DNA of 53,312 nt from Prevotella sp. (GTDB taxonomy: Bacteria; Bacteroidota; Bacteroidia; Bacteroidales; Bacteroidaceae), in assembly GCA_017442825.1 (NCBI GenBank), contig JAFRYZ010000034.1, positions 1-53,312 on the forward strand, given 5' to 3'. Numbering within the stretch: position 1 is the stretch's first letter; each line of letters starts with the position of its first letter. The position numbers were made by a program, and so were the translations under genes. Below the pieces are notes generated by a model. The model worked only from the letters and a program-made list of their open reading frames with translations. It searched no databases and was not told the DNA's origin. Of the stretch, positions 35,944-45,374 are shown one piece after another.

Positions 35944-35975
35944 TTTCATGAAAAACAATAATTTTTGTAGTTTTG
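35944..35975 (+). promoter_or_regulatory. Promoter of tamB
   Basis: TTTC (35944-35947), 20 bp, then TAGTTTTG (35968-35975). The -7 match is exact, the -33 match partial. It is divergent from the nqr promoter. Confidence 0.55.
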
Positions 35976-36005
35976 CAATGCGTTTGAAACGTTGAGATTA
36001 CAATT

Positions 36006-39000
36006 TTGAAAAGAATAAAGACAATTGTCAGTGTTGCGATATGGACCATCGTTGGACTATATCTCCTTTTTATGGTATTGCTCCATATACCGGCAATACA
36101 GACTTTTATGGGTTCTCAAGCTGGCAGTTTTCTTGGAAAAAAGTTAGGTACCGTTGTATCTGTAGGACGTATTAATTTAGGCTTTTTCAATCGCATTGTC
36201 ATCGCTGACATTACCATCTATGACCAACAACAACAGAAAATGCTCCATGCTTCCCGACTGGCAGGAAAAATCGACGTATTACCACTAGTGTTCGACGGAA
36301 AAGTACGTGTGTCTTCAGCTCAATTATTCGGACTGGAAGCAGACTTCTATAAGAAAACGGCAACAGCAAAGCCTAACTTTCAATTCGCATTGGACTCTCT
36401 TGCATCAAAAGACACCCTATCCCACACCCCACTTGACATCCAGATACAGTCTCTTGTCATCCGTCACGGAAAAGTGAGATACAACCAATGGGACGCTCCG
36501 AAAACGCCTCACCAGTTCAATCTCAAGCATCTTGACCTGACAGAACTCTCTACACACATCAATCTCTACACCTTGACGGACGACTCATTGGCTGTCAAGG
36601 TAAAAAAAATGGCATTCAAGGAAAAATCTGGATTAGACATTCATTCACTCACCTTCCAACTTCATGCAGGCAAAAACCGCAGCCAACTCAGCAACTTTGT
36701 CCTGCAATTACCGGCTACCCACATCAATATCCCCAATGCTACCGTTTCTTACAAGATGAAGAACAAGCAAATCGAGAAGAAATCGATTTCTTATGTGGCT
36801 TCTTTAAATGAATCAACGATAACGCCCTGTGATGTAGCTTGTTTTATACCGAACCTGAAGCATTTCAGAAATAGCCTCTCACTACGTTCAGATATACATG
36901 GAACAGCATCGGCGTTGCATCTTGACCTACTCAGCATCACTTCATCTACAGGAAGTATCACGCTGAATGGTAACGGCATGATTTCCAACTGGGATACGAC
37001 ACCTATATGGAAGATTCAACTGGACGAAACCAAGCTCAGTGCCGATGGTCTTCAGTTTGTAGCTAAGAACTTCAATGGTACGAAAATACGCATCCCGCAA
37101 GAAATCCTCCGTTTGGGCAATATTCGCATAAAAGGCAATGCGCAAGGAAAAGGACAGACCTTCTCCAGCCGTGGAAACATTCAAACTGATGCAGGCAACA
37201 CACAACTACAATTATCACTTATCGATAACCAGTTTAGTGGAAAAATTCAAACTGATGGCATCAACCTTTCACGTATCCTTAATGACAACCATTACGGACA
37301 AGTAGTTGCCGACATTAAAGCAGAAGGAAGACTGACAGCATACAGACAACAAAGCCAAAAGGAACTACCCGTGGACCAACTAACATTAAAAGGCAATATC
37401 GGTCGTTTCGATTACAAAGGTTATTCTTATCGTAACCTGACTGTTGACGGCAGCCTGAACAACCACACCATTGGAGGTTTGTTGACTATGGACGATCCGA
37501 ACGGAAAAGTCGAACTCAACGGTAGTGTGAATTTCTCCAAGCAAGCGCCAACTGTTCATCTAACGGGTAGTGTCAGGAATTTTAACGCCCAAGCCCTACA
37601 GCTGACCAACGCTCTTGGCAACCGCATACTTGACTTTGATGCAAAGGCTGATTTTACTGGAAATTCCTTAGCTCATGCTAATGGCTACCTCCATTTAGAG
37701 AATGTACAGTCTGTAGATGCAAAGCATCGTCTATATTTTAATAATATTGATCTTTCTACAGGGTATCAGGACGACGAACATTTCGTTAGTCTGGAAAGTG
37801 ATTTCGGTAACATTCTGATACGCGGAAATTACAACTATAAAACGCTGACCCAGAGTTTCATCAATGTCATAGCCGACAAACTGCCGTCCGTTCCCGGATT
37901 GCCGCCGGCATCAAAAGGCTTATCCAATGATTTTGCCGTTATTGCCAACATCTATGATGCCAGCCTTGTACAGAGTTTGTTCGGCACCCCCTTGCAACTC
38001 CATGAACCACTACACATAAAGGGCGCACTCAACGACAACGACCATCAAGTAAACATCGATATCGACGCACCAGGACTTACCTATGACGGTATGCATTTCA
38101 CCAACTCTCACATTTACCTTTTTACACGTGGAGAAAGTCTTTACTCGAATGCCACCGTCAACTACGTTGCAGAAAACGGCAGGAAAACGACACTCGACTT
38201 GGAAGGATATGCCGCAAACAACAAACTGACGACGACCATGAACTGGAAGATTCCAGGTACAAAACCATTAAGAGGATTACTGAAAGCTGAAAGTGAATTC
38301 TACGTCAACGAAAACGGCAAAGATGCAGCACACATACATATCCTTCCTTCTGAAGTTTTCCTCGATGATACGCGACTGGAAGTAAAACCTGCTGATATCT
38401 ATTATTCCAAGAAGGACCTATATGTTGACCACTTCCAAATCAGCAATAACAACCAGCACATCATCATCAGCGGCAGGGCTACCGACAACCCTGAAGATGC
38501 CATCTATGCCGATCTTCAAGATATCGATGTCGCTTACGTTCTTGAACTCATCAATTTCCACAGCATAGACTTCGCTGGATTTGCCAGCGGACGCGCAACG
38601 TTGAAAAACGTATTTGGAACACCAGATGCAGAAGCACGTCTCGACGTGAAAGATTTCCGTTTTGAAAACGGCCGAATGGGGATACTTCATGCTTATGCCG
38701 ATTACAATACTTCAGAAGGAAACATCAATATTGATGCTGTCACTGACGACGAACCGTATGGAACGACCTTGATCAAAGGCTATATCTCGCCTGTGAGAAA
38801 CTATATCGACCTACATATTCAGGCTCAAGGTACACGCTTGGAGTTTGTTGAAAACTATTGCAGTTCGTTCTTGGACAACGTCAACGCAAAAGGTAATGGC
38901 CATTGCCGTGTCTTTGGCGACCTGAAACATGTGAATATCGAGGGAGGAATCGTAGCTGACGGAGACTTGCACATTAAGACTCTGAATACAACATATACTC

Positions 39001-40463
39001 TACGCAACGACACCATTGTTATGGTGCCGAACGAAATCATCTTCCATAGAGACAGTATATATGACCGAGAGGGTCACTTAGGCATTGTCACTGGAGCACT
39101 TCACCATAAGGAACTGAAACAGATGACATTCGACATTAATGTCGAGGGCAACAACCTGTTGGCTTACGATTTCCACGATTATGGTGACCAAATTTTCTAT
39201 GGCACAGTCTATGGAACGGGAAATTGCTACATCAAAGGAAGAAAGGGGGAAATTTCATTCAATATCGAAGCAACATTGAACAAAGAATCATTCATCGAAT
39301 ACAATGCTGCCAGTCCGGAAGGTATCAGTAAGGGCGACTTTATTCACTGGGAACAAATGACACCAGAGATTACGAGTGTAGAAAGTCGAGGAACGAGCAG
39401 CTATAGTTGGAGGAAGACGGTATCACGCCCTAGCGATATCCGCATCAACTTCCTAGTGAATACCACGCCAGACTTTACTCTCCGCCTACTCATGGATGAG
39501 AATACAGGCGATATGATTTCATTGAACGGTAACGGAGTGTTACGCGCCACCTATTTTAATAAAGGGGGACTGGAAATGTTCGGTAACTACCTCATCGACT
39601 ATGGCACTTATACTATGACCGTCCAAAATGTCATCAAGAAAGTATTTACCTTCCAACCAGGCTCCACCATTGTCTTCGGAGGCGATCCCTTCAATGCCAC
39701 ACTGAATATGAAAGGGCAATATACCGTTCCCGCCGTAAGTTTGTCTGACTTGCAAATGGGTAACTCCTTTACCAATAACAACATCCGCGTGAACTGTCTG
39801 ATGAATATCGGAGGAACGGCAGGAGACCCTAAAGTCACCTTCGACCTCGACTTGCCGACACTCAGCACGGATGCACAGCAGATGATACGCTCCGTCATCA
39901 ACTCCGAAGAAGATATGAACCAACAGGTCATCTACTTGCTTGCAGTAGGCAGATTCATGCCACAAACAACAAACAACGCCACAATAGAAAACCCGGCACA
40001 ACCCAACCAGACCACTCTTGCCATGCAGAGTCTGCTGAGTGGTACGCTAAGCCAACAAATCAATACGGTGCTCAGCAATGTAGTTAAGAGTAGCAATTGG
40101 AATTTCGGAGCTCACATCTCACCGGGCAATGAAGGCTTTAACAATGCAGAATACGAAGGTTTGCTGTCTGGACGATTGCTCAACAACCGACTCCTCATCA
40201 ACGGCGAATTTGGCTATCGCGACAACGTAAAGTCACAACAGTCCAGTTTTATAGGCGATTTTGATGTCCAGTATCTCCTTTTCCCTAACGGAAATCTCTC
40301 TGTGAAAGTATATAACAAAACCAACGACCGCTATTTCACGCGTAACTCACTGACAACACAAGGCATTGGTATCCTGATGAAAAAAGACTTTACAACATTG
40401 AAAGATCTCTTTGGCAGAGAAAAGAATAAGAAGAAAAAAATGAAGCCGTCTGCAAAAAAATAA
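36006..40463 (+). CDS. tamB: TamB-like translocation/assembly module protein
   Basis: A 1485-residue protein with one N-terminal signal-anchor helix (~8-30), followed by a very long beta-rich AsmA/TamB-type shaft and the C-terminal TamB (DUF490) domain (~1040-1430: DFTLRLLMDENTGDMISLNG, GSTIVFGGDPFNATLNM). TamB proteins span the periplasm and are implicated in phospholipid transfer to the outer membrane and barrel assembly. The start is TTG at 36006: an in-frame TGA lies at 35985 with no ATG or GTG between, and the next ATG would remove the helix. There is no TamA-like barrel gene adjacent. Confidence 0.9.
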   Translation: MKRIKTIVSVAIWTIVGLYLLFMVLLHIPAIQTFMGSQAGSFLGKKLGTVVSVGRINLGFFNRIVIADITIYDQQQQKMLHASRLAGKIDVLPLVFDGKVRVSSAQLFGLEADFYKKTATAKPNFQFALDSLASKDTLSHTPLDIQIQSLVIRHGKVRYNQWDAPKTPHQFNLKHLDLTELSTHINLYTLTDDSLAVKVKKMAFKEKSGLDIHSLTFQLHAGKNRSQLSNFVLQLPATHINIPNATVSYKMKNKQIEKKSISYVASLNESTITPCDVACFIPNLKHFRNSLSLRSDIHGTASALHLDLLSITSSTGSITLNGNGMISNWDTTPIWKIQLDETKLSADGLQFVAKNFNGTKIRIPQEILRLGNIRIKGNAQGKGQTFSSRGNIQTDAGNTQLQLSLIDNQFSGKIQTDGINLSRILNDNHYGQVVADIKAEGRLTAYRQQSQKELPVDQLTLKGNIGRFDYKGYSYRNLTVDGSLNNHTIGGLLTMDDPNGKVELNGSVNFSKQAPTVHLTGSVRNFNAQALQLTNALGNRILDFDAKADFTGNSLAHANGYLHLENVQSVDAKHRLYFNNIDLSTGYQDDEHFVSLESDFGNILIRGNYNYKTLTQSFINVIADKLPSVPGLPPASKGLSNDFAVIANIYDASLVQSLFGTPLQLHEPLHIKGALNDNDHQVNIDIDAPGLTYDGMHFTNSHIYLFTRGESLYSNATVNYVAENGRKTTLDLEGYAANNKLTTTMNWKIPGTKPLRGLLKAESEFYVNENGKDAAHIHILPSEVFLDDTRLEVKPADIYYSKKDLYVDHFQISNNNQHIIISGRATDNPEDAIYADLQDIDVAYVLELINFHSIDFAGFASGRATLKNVFGTPDAEARLDVKDFRFENGRMGILHAYADYNTSEGNINIDAVTDDEPYGTTLIKGYISPVRNYIDLHIQAQGTRLEFVENYCSSFLDNVNAKGNGHCRVFGDLKHVNIEGGIVADGDLHIKTLNTTYTLRNDTIVMVPNEIIFHRDSIYDREGHLGIVTGALHHKELKQMTFDINVEGNNLLAYDFHDYGDQIFYGTVYGTGNCYIKGRKGEISFNIEATLNKESFIEYNAASPEGISKGDFIHWEQMTPEITSVESRGTSSYSWRKTVSRPSDIRINFLVNTTPDFTLRLLMDENTGDMISLNGNGVLRATYFNKGGLEMFGNYLIDYGTYTMTVQNVIKKVFTFQPGSTIVFGGDPFNATLNMKGQYTVPAVSLSDLQMGNSFTNNNIRVNCLMNIGGTAGDPKVTFDLDLPTLSTDAQQMIRSVINSEEDMNQQVIYLLAVGRFMPQTTNNATIENPAQPNQTTLAMQSLLSGTLSQQINTVLSNVVKSSNWNFGAHISPGNEGFNNAEYEGLLSGRLLNNRLLINGEFGYRDNVKSQQSSFIGDFDVQYLLFPNGNLSVKVYNKTNDRYFTRNSLTTQGIGILMKKDFTTLKDLFGREKNKKKKMKPSAKK

Positions 40464-40464
40464 C

Positions 40465-40472
40465 TACCTTTG
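40465..40472 (+). promoter_or_regulatory. -7 promoter element of the FadL-type gene
   Basis: TACCTTTG is an exact match immediately after the tamB stop and 34 bp before the ATG at 40506. It indicates an independent transcript and excludes an upstream in-frame TTG at 40470 as the start. Confidence 0.55.
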
Positions 40473-40505
40473 CAACGCAATTTATCACCAAAACCAACAA
40501 AAAAC

Positions 40506-41954
40506 ATGAAAAAACTATTCCTTGTAGCACTGGCAACAGTTTGCATGATGGCAATACATGCTGGTGGACTGATGACCAACACAAACTACCACATTGCATT
40601 TGATCGCATGATGGCACGCGGTGCTTCAACAGAAATCGATGCTGCTTACAGCAACCCAGCTGGTTTAGCATGGGGATACGAGGGATGGCAACTTTCATTG
40701 AACTTCCAAAAACCTTGGCAAAACCGTGATATAGAAACGACAATTCCCAACTTTTTAGCGAATCCTGCGTTAGGTTATAACGGTTATACCATCGACAAAA
40801 AGTTTAAAGGAAAAGCATCTGCCCCCATTGTTCCTGCCTTATTTGCATCCTATAAGAAAGAACGATGGGCAGTTTCCTCTATGATTGGCATTGTGGGCAG
40901 CGGCGGCTTTGTCAAATACAGTGACGGTATCCCGATGTTCAACGTGATGACGATGGGAAAGATTTTCGAAAAATCTGTTGCCGCTCATTTGGCAAACCCA
41001 GCAAGCCCTGTTATCACTCCCGAAATGTATAATATTGCCTCAGAAGTGAAAGGAAAGCAATATATCTATGGTGGGCAAGTGAATTTCACCTACAAATTTA
41101 CTGATTGGCTGGCAGCAGCAGTTGGCGTTCGAGCCAATTACTACGACGGTTACAATCGCGGCTATGTAACAGCAACCACCGTTGAGCAACTAGGCAGTCA
41201 GCAACTCATGCATCTTCAGTTAGACGTAACACAGCGTGCGTGGGGATTTGCCCCGATCATCAGCATCGACTTTCATAAAGGTCCGCTGACCATTGCTGCC
41301 CGTTACGAATTCCGCACAAAAATAAACACCAAAAACACTACTGATGCCCTCAAAGTCACCATGATGGGACAGCAGACCGACATCAAAGCCATGGCAGACC
41401 AATTTGGTAACGAGATGACATTGGCTGGCATTGCACAAAGTATGGGTAATGAAATGGCAGCAAAACTCAAGAACTACATGCCAGGTGAACGAGTTCGCTA
41501 CGACATGCCTGCACTCTTGGTTGCTGCTGTAGGCTATGAATTTACACCCAAACTGCGTGCTACATTGGAGTATCACTTCTTCGATGACAAAAACGCAAAG
41601 ATGGCCGACAACCGTCAGAAAGAGTTGAAACACGGTACCCACGAAATACTGGCAGGCATAGAATACGACATCAACGACAAGTTCACTGTCAGTTGTGGTG
41701 CTCAACGTACAGACTACGGCCTGAGCGATGGCTATCAGCAGAATACATCATTTGCCTGCGACAGTTATTCCATCGGTGTCGGAGGAGCATGGAACATCAC
41801 AGAAAAAATGCGCTTGAACGCCGGATATTTCATCACATTATACAGCGATTACACACACAACCAACCCAACTACCTAGGCACACCCTATGCAGGAAAAGAT
41901 GTCTATTCGCGTACCAACAATGTCATCGGAGTAGGTCTTGACTACAAGTTCTAA
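40506..41954 (+). CDS. FadL/OmpP1/TodX family outer-membrane transporter
   Basis: A 482-residue outer-membrane protein: signal peptide (~1-19, ending IHA), a FadL-like N-terminal hatch (ASTEIDAAYSNPAGLAWG), a 14-strand-type barrel with alternating aromatic strands, and the terminal VGLDYKF with C-terminal Phe. FadL proteins let long-chain fatty acids or other hydrophobic compounds diffuse laterally through the wall of the barrel. The NPAGLA motif is a good family marker. It is followed by the small His-rich gene after 70 bp. Confidence 0.9.
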   Translation: MKKLFLVALATVCMMAIHAGGLMTNTNYHIAFDRMMARGASTEIDAAYSNPAGLAWGYEGWQLSLNFQKPWQNRDIETTIPNFLANPALGYNGYTIDKKFKGKASAPIVPALFASYKKERWAVSSMIGIVGSGGFVKYSDGIPMFNVMTMGKIFEKSVAAHLANPASPVITPEMYNIASEVKGKQYIYGGQVNFTYKFTDWLAAAVGVRANYYDGYNRGYVTATTVEQLGSQQLMHLQLDVTQRAWGFAPIISIDFHKGPLTIAARYEFRTKINTKNTTDALKVTMMGQQTDIKAMADQFGNEMTLAGIAQSMGNEMAAKLKNYMPGERVRYDMPALLVAAVGYEFTPKLRATLEYHFFDDKNAKMADNRQKELKHGTHEILAGIEYDINDKFTVSCGAQRTDYGLSDGYQQNTSFACDSYSIGVGGAWNITEKMRLNAGYFITLYSDYTHNQPNYLGTPYAGKDVYSRTNNVIGVGLDYKF

Positions 41955-42024
41955 AAAAGAACACCTCTCGATAAGACTAATAAGATAATTTCTTTTTAAC
42001 TCAAACAAACAAAGCATTTCAACC

Positions 42025-42249
42025 ATGAGCACAGAATCAACACAAGAACAACACAAACACGTCAATAGTGGGCTTCATCACCACAGTGACAAGGACAAAA
42101 AACATCAGCACCACCATCATGAAATGAACCACCACCTGTCAGCAGCACAAAGGGGAAGAATCATTGAGAAGGTGCTTCTTGTTACAGGTTGTTTATTGGT
42201 AATAGTGATTTCTATCGCCATCTTCTTTGCCTACTTCATCGACAGATAA
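42025..42249 (+). CDS. 74-residue His-rich single-pass membrane protein
   Basis: The protein has a cytoplasmic-side-like hydrophilic N-terminus of ~44 residues with 14 histidines (HHHSDKDKKHQHHHHEMNHH), then AAQRGRIIEKV and one transmembrane helix (~50-70, LLVTGCLLVIVISIAIFFAY) ending IDR. The His clusters suggest metal binding (Ni, Zn or Cu). There is no signal peptide, so it is N-in or tail-anchored. It lies between the FadL-type gene and a strong terminator. Function unknown; it may be a metal-buffering or complex-associated peptide. Confidence 0.72.
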   Translation: MSTESTQEQHKHVNSGLHHHSDKDKKHQHHHHEMNHHLSAAQRGRIIEKVLLVTGCLLVIVISIAIFFAYFIDR

Positions 42250-42257
42250 CATTAATA

Positions 42258-42289
42258 AAAAAACGCTGTACCGCGGTACAGCGTTTTTT
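42258..42289. terminator. Bidirectional terminator (perfect 32-bp palindrome)
   Basis: Arms of 16 bp (AAAAAACGCTGTACCG and its complement) with T6 on the plus side and T6 on the minus side. It separates the His-rich gene from the convergent GH43 gene. Confidence 0.92.
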
Positions 42290-42309
42290 ATTGAGAAACC
42301 GTAACGTAA

Positions 42310-44118
42310 TTATTTTGTGATGCGGAACCAGTCTGCATCAACCCATCCGCGGTTCTCATTACCCGCCGGCTGAACAGCTACGAGTCCCACTTTAGCCCCA
42401 ATCCATTTGCCTTGGCGCATAGTGAAAGATTCGCCTGCAGACAAAAACTTCTTTCCGTCGCGCGAATATGCAAACTGTACACGAGCCTCATGCTTATTGG
42501 TACCGTCGGCATTAGTTCCACCTACATAGCTGACTGAAAGACGCAGATAGATGTCACAATGGATGGCAGGTTGATAGTCAACTTTATCCTCTGCTGTTGG
42601 TTTCAACGTTGCCAGCGTTTCTATCGTTTCTGGTTTCCCTTTGTCTGCCTTTTTGCAGGTAATACGTTGCAAGAGGAACTCTTTGCCTACCCGCTTGACG
42701 ACTAGAGCCGAATAGTCGAGCCCCATCATGATTAGGCCACCATATTGGTTATCCTCCTTTGCTGTCATGCGAATCTTCGTCGTTGCTGTAAAATTATCAG
42801 CCGGGGTCTTCTGCAATAACAGGTTGGGAACGTCCCAGATACGCTCACAAACCGCTTTAATTGAATCCTTCTTACTTTTTCCAACGATAATACACCCACT
42901 CTGTTCGTTTTTCTTCTCTGCCCAATATGGAACGCTCAAGTTATCGTGCGAACCTGCTTTGTAGCAATAGACACGGAAGACACCCCAAGGAGTGGGCATA
43001 CCAAATTTCTGGTCGTAGTTGGCATGCCACTGCCACTGTAGTCCCATACGCGGCTCATTGAACTCGTCACTCTCTATAGGATTCTCGTTGGCAACCTTAG
43101 CAGCCGTCTTCGGTTTCTTATAAGTAAGCACAGGTTCGCCACAGTAGCCTTTCGATGGCACCTTGCCCATGACAGGCCAGTTGTCTTTCCATGTTACAGG
43201 TTGCAAGTGGACAACACGTCCGTAAGCCTCTTTATCCTGGAAATGAAGAAACCAGTCTTCACCGTATTTCGTATGTACCCATGCACCTTGATGAGGACCA
43301 TTTATATTGGTCTTACCCTGTGCAAGTACTACCTTCGACTCATAAGGACCATAGGGAGACTTCGAACGCATTACCAATTGGAAACCAGTGGGTACGCCAC
43401 CAGCCGGACACATAATCCAGTACCATCCGTCGCGTTTGTAGAATTTCGGACCTTCACACGTGCGGTTCTCCGTACCGTTACCGTCGAAGACTATAACAGG
43501 TTCAGAAATGGCTTTTGTCCCTTCTGCATTCATCTCGCGCACCGTCAGCACACTGGCAAAGCGACTGCGAGAGTTTGCCCATCCGTTCACCAAGTAACAA
43601 CGACCGTCATCGTCCCAAAGCGGTGTTGTGTCAATCATGCCCTTACCTTCGATAACACAGACTGGTTCACTCCATTCGCCAGCAGGATTCTTCGTTTTCA
43701 CCATGTACACACCATAATCGGGATCACCCCAATAAATGTAGTATTCCCCGTTATGGTAGCGGATGCTCGGAGCCCAAACGCCGTCACCATGACGCACGCT
43801 CGCAAAGTGGCGTTGCATCTTTTTGTCACCGGCATAGAGCGACTTCAGTGCATAACCAACAATTCTCCAATTGACCAAATCCTTTGAATGCAGGATGGGG
43901 AGACCTGGTGTACATTGGAACGAACTTGCCGTAAGGTAATAATCTTCGCCCGATGCTCCTACGCAGACATCAGGGTCGCTATAGTCGGCATTGATGACAG
44001 GATTGGTATATGTCCCGTCACCATTGTCTGGATTCCACACTTGGGAAACATAGGGTTTCTGTGCTTGCAGGGAAAGAGCACCGCACAACACGCAAAGGGA
44101 ACAAAAAAGTTTTCTCAT
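42310..44118 (-). CDS. Glycoside hydrolase family 43 protein with C-terminal beta-sandwich
   Basis: A 602-residue secreted enzyme with a signal peptide (~1-19). The five-bladed GH43 propeller (~35-345) carries the catalytic base Asp48 (DYSDPD), the pKa-modulating Asp163 (MIDTTPLWDDDG) and the general acid Glu222 (CEGPKFYK). A C-terminal beta-sandwich (~370-600, DUF1349-like/GH43 C2) follows. Such enzymes remove xylose or arabinose units from plant hemicelluloses; the exact specificity is not decidable. It is a lone gene with no SusCD pair or regulator beside it. The lipobox is absent, so it is periplasmic or secreted. Confidence 0.92.
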   Translation of the reverse strand: MRKLFCSLCVLCGALSLQAQKPYVSQVWNPDNGDGTYTNPVINADYSDPDVCVGASGEDYYLTASSFQCTPGLPILHSKDLVNWRIVGYALKSLYAGDKKMQRHFASVRHGDGVWAPSIRYHNGEYYIYWGDPDYGVYMVKTKNPAGEWSEPVCVIEGKGMIDTTPLWDDDGRCYLVNGWANSRSRFASVLTVREMNAEGTKAISEPVIVFDGNGTENRTCEGPKFYKRDGWYWIMCPAGGVPTGFQLVMRSKSPYGPYESKVVLAQGKTNINGPHQGAWVHTKYGEDWFLHFQDKEAYGRVVHLQPVTWKDNWPVMGKVPSKGYCGEPVLTYKKPKTAAKVANENPIESDEFNEPRMGLQWQWHANYDQKFGMPTPWGVFRVYCYKAGSHDNLSVPYWAEKKNEQSGCIIVGKSKKDSIKAVCERIWDVPNLLLQKTPADNFTATTKIRMTAKEDNQYGGLIMMGLDYSALVVKRVGKEFLLQRITCKKADKGKPETIETLATLKPTAEDKVDYQPAIHCDIYLRLSVSYVGGTNADGTNKHEARVQFAYSRDGKKFLSAGESFTMRQGKWIGAKVGLVAVQPAGNENRGWVDADWFRITK

Positions 44119-44188
44119 AAGAATTATTATATTATAAGTTAGTATCTAGCGAATCAATTACATATCAGGTTATCATTTATCGAATCAA

Positions 44189-45259
44189 TCAATATATCAC
44201 ACTGGTATTCAGTGCATTATCATTTGTTTTCAGTCTTCTGAAATGATAGTGCCCACCATCATATTCTATGCGCATCAATTGGTGAGGAGCAGTCCCGTCG
44301 GGGTTGATCTTATCAGTCAAAGCTATTGCAACATGTCCCATCGTGCGACGAAGATTCATTTCAACACATGGCAAAACTGCATATTGACCATCATCGTTCA
44401 CATAAATCATCATGTCAACACCAAATGGTCCAATATAGATATTACGCAACACTCCAGACATACCCTTAATGATTTTCTCGCAGGCTGCACGCAACACCTC
44501 AACACCAACGTGTTTGCAAAGCATCTCCTCCTTATCCTTCTCACTCGCCAGGACATTGCCTTGATAAGCTCCATTGACAGTATTAAAGATTGACAGTCCC
44601 ACATAAATGACCTTACCATCGGGAAGAGCTTCAAATTCCATTCCGAAATCACGCACCTTATTATAATAAGGTTCTACCATGATGCCCTGCTGAGTATCTA
44701 TAACTCGCTGCGTCCATGCCGCCAACGGCGCCGTCAATTCTTCAACATATCGCACCCCTCTTCCACTGCTACTCCAAGGAGCCTTCAATACATGACACTT
44801 GCCATCATTCATCAGCTGTCTGACAGCCTCTAACGAGCGACAGTAAACTCCTGTATTCCCTAATCGTGCGGCAGCCCATTTCCTACTGCTGAGAAAACGA
44901 ATTTTAGACAACTGCTCTTCTGAAGGAAGAAGTTCTTCAGCAATTCCAGCCTTCTCAAACTGGTGTTTCAATGCTGCATCCCAGCCCCACGGCAGAATCT
45001 GCAAATCTTCTTGCGCAATTTTTGCCAACTCGTCACGGGTCACAAACATTACGTCAGCCGCATTGGAACGACTCAAACGCAATTGGTAAAGTGCATTATC
45101 CACATCGTCCACCAAAACAGCATCACCATCTTCTGCCCATATAGACGGCAAAAAAGAGAGGTCCGAACGCAGCTGACGTCCGGCATGGGGAGCCGTGAAG
45201 AACCTGCCGCCAAATGCCAATGCGAGGTCGTGTTCTGGGTTAAATACGTGCAGTTTCAT
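44189..45259 (-). CDS. ATP-grasp-like protein of unknown function
   Basis: A 356-residue cytoplasmic protein. The N-terminus (MKLHVFNPEHDLALAFG) is distinctive. The ATP-grasp pattern is visible as VLKAPWSSSGRGVRYV (nucleotide-binding loop and Lys), VEPYYNKVRDFGMEFE and, near the end, YIGPFGVDMMIYV with EMNLRRTMGH (the metal-binding E-x-N-x-R). This predicts an ATP-dependent carboxylate-amine/thiol ligase, but the acceptor is not identifiable. It has its own promoter (45282-45313), divergent from the AAA ATPase gene, and is 70 bp before the GH43 gene. Confidence 0.78.
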   Translation of the reverse strand: MKLHVFNPEHDLALAFGGRFFTAPHAGRQLRSDLSFLPSIWAEDGDAVLVDDVDNALYQLRLSRSNAADVMFVTRDELAKIAQEDLQILPWGWDAALKHQFEKAGIAEELLPSEEQLSKIRFLSSRKWAAARLGNTGVYCRSLEAVRQLMNDGKCHVLKAPWSSSGRGVRYVEELTAPLAAWTQRVIDTQQGIMVEPYYNKVRDFGMEFEALPDGKVIYVGLSIFNTVNGAYQGNVLASEKDKEEMLCKHVGVEVLRAACEKIIKGMSGVLRNIYIGPFGVDMMIYVNDDGQYAVLPCVEMNLRRTMGHVAIALTDKINPDGTAPHQLMRIEYDGGHYHFRRLKTNDNALNTSVIY

Positions 45260-45281
45260 CTACTTCATACGTTTGTGAGTG

Positions 45282-45313
45282 CAAAAATACATAAAAAATT
45301 CCATTTTTTGCAA
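45282..45313 (-). promoter_or_regulatory. Promoter of the ATP-grasp gene
   Basis: On the minus strand TTG (45311-45313), 21 bp, then TATTTTTG (45282-45289). The leader is about 17 nt. Confidence 0.55.
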
Positions 45314-45321
45314 GATAAGCG

Positions 45322-45352
45322 TTTGTAAATCGAGAAATAAATACTATCTTTG
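45322..45352 (+). promoter_or_regulatory. Promoter of the AAA ATPase gene
   Basis: TTTG (45322-45325), 19 bp, then TATCTTTG (45345-45352): a consensus-quality match. Transcription should start near 45359, which fixes the start codon at 45375 rather than any upstream ATG. Confidence 0.75.
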
Positions 45353-45374
45353 CCGAATAAAAAATAAAAACACA

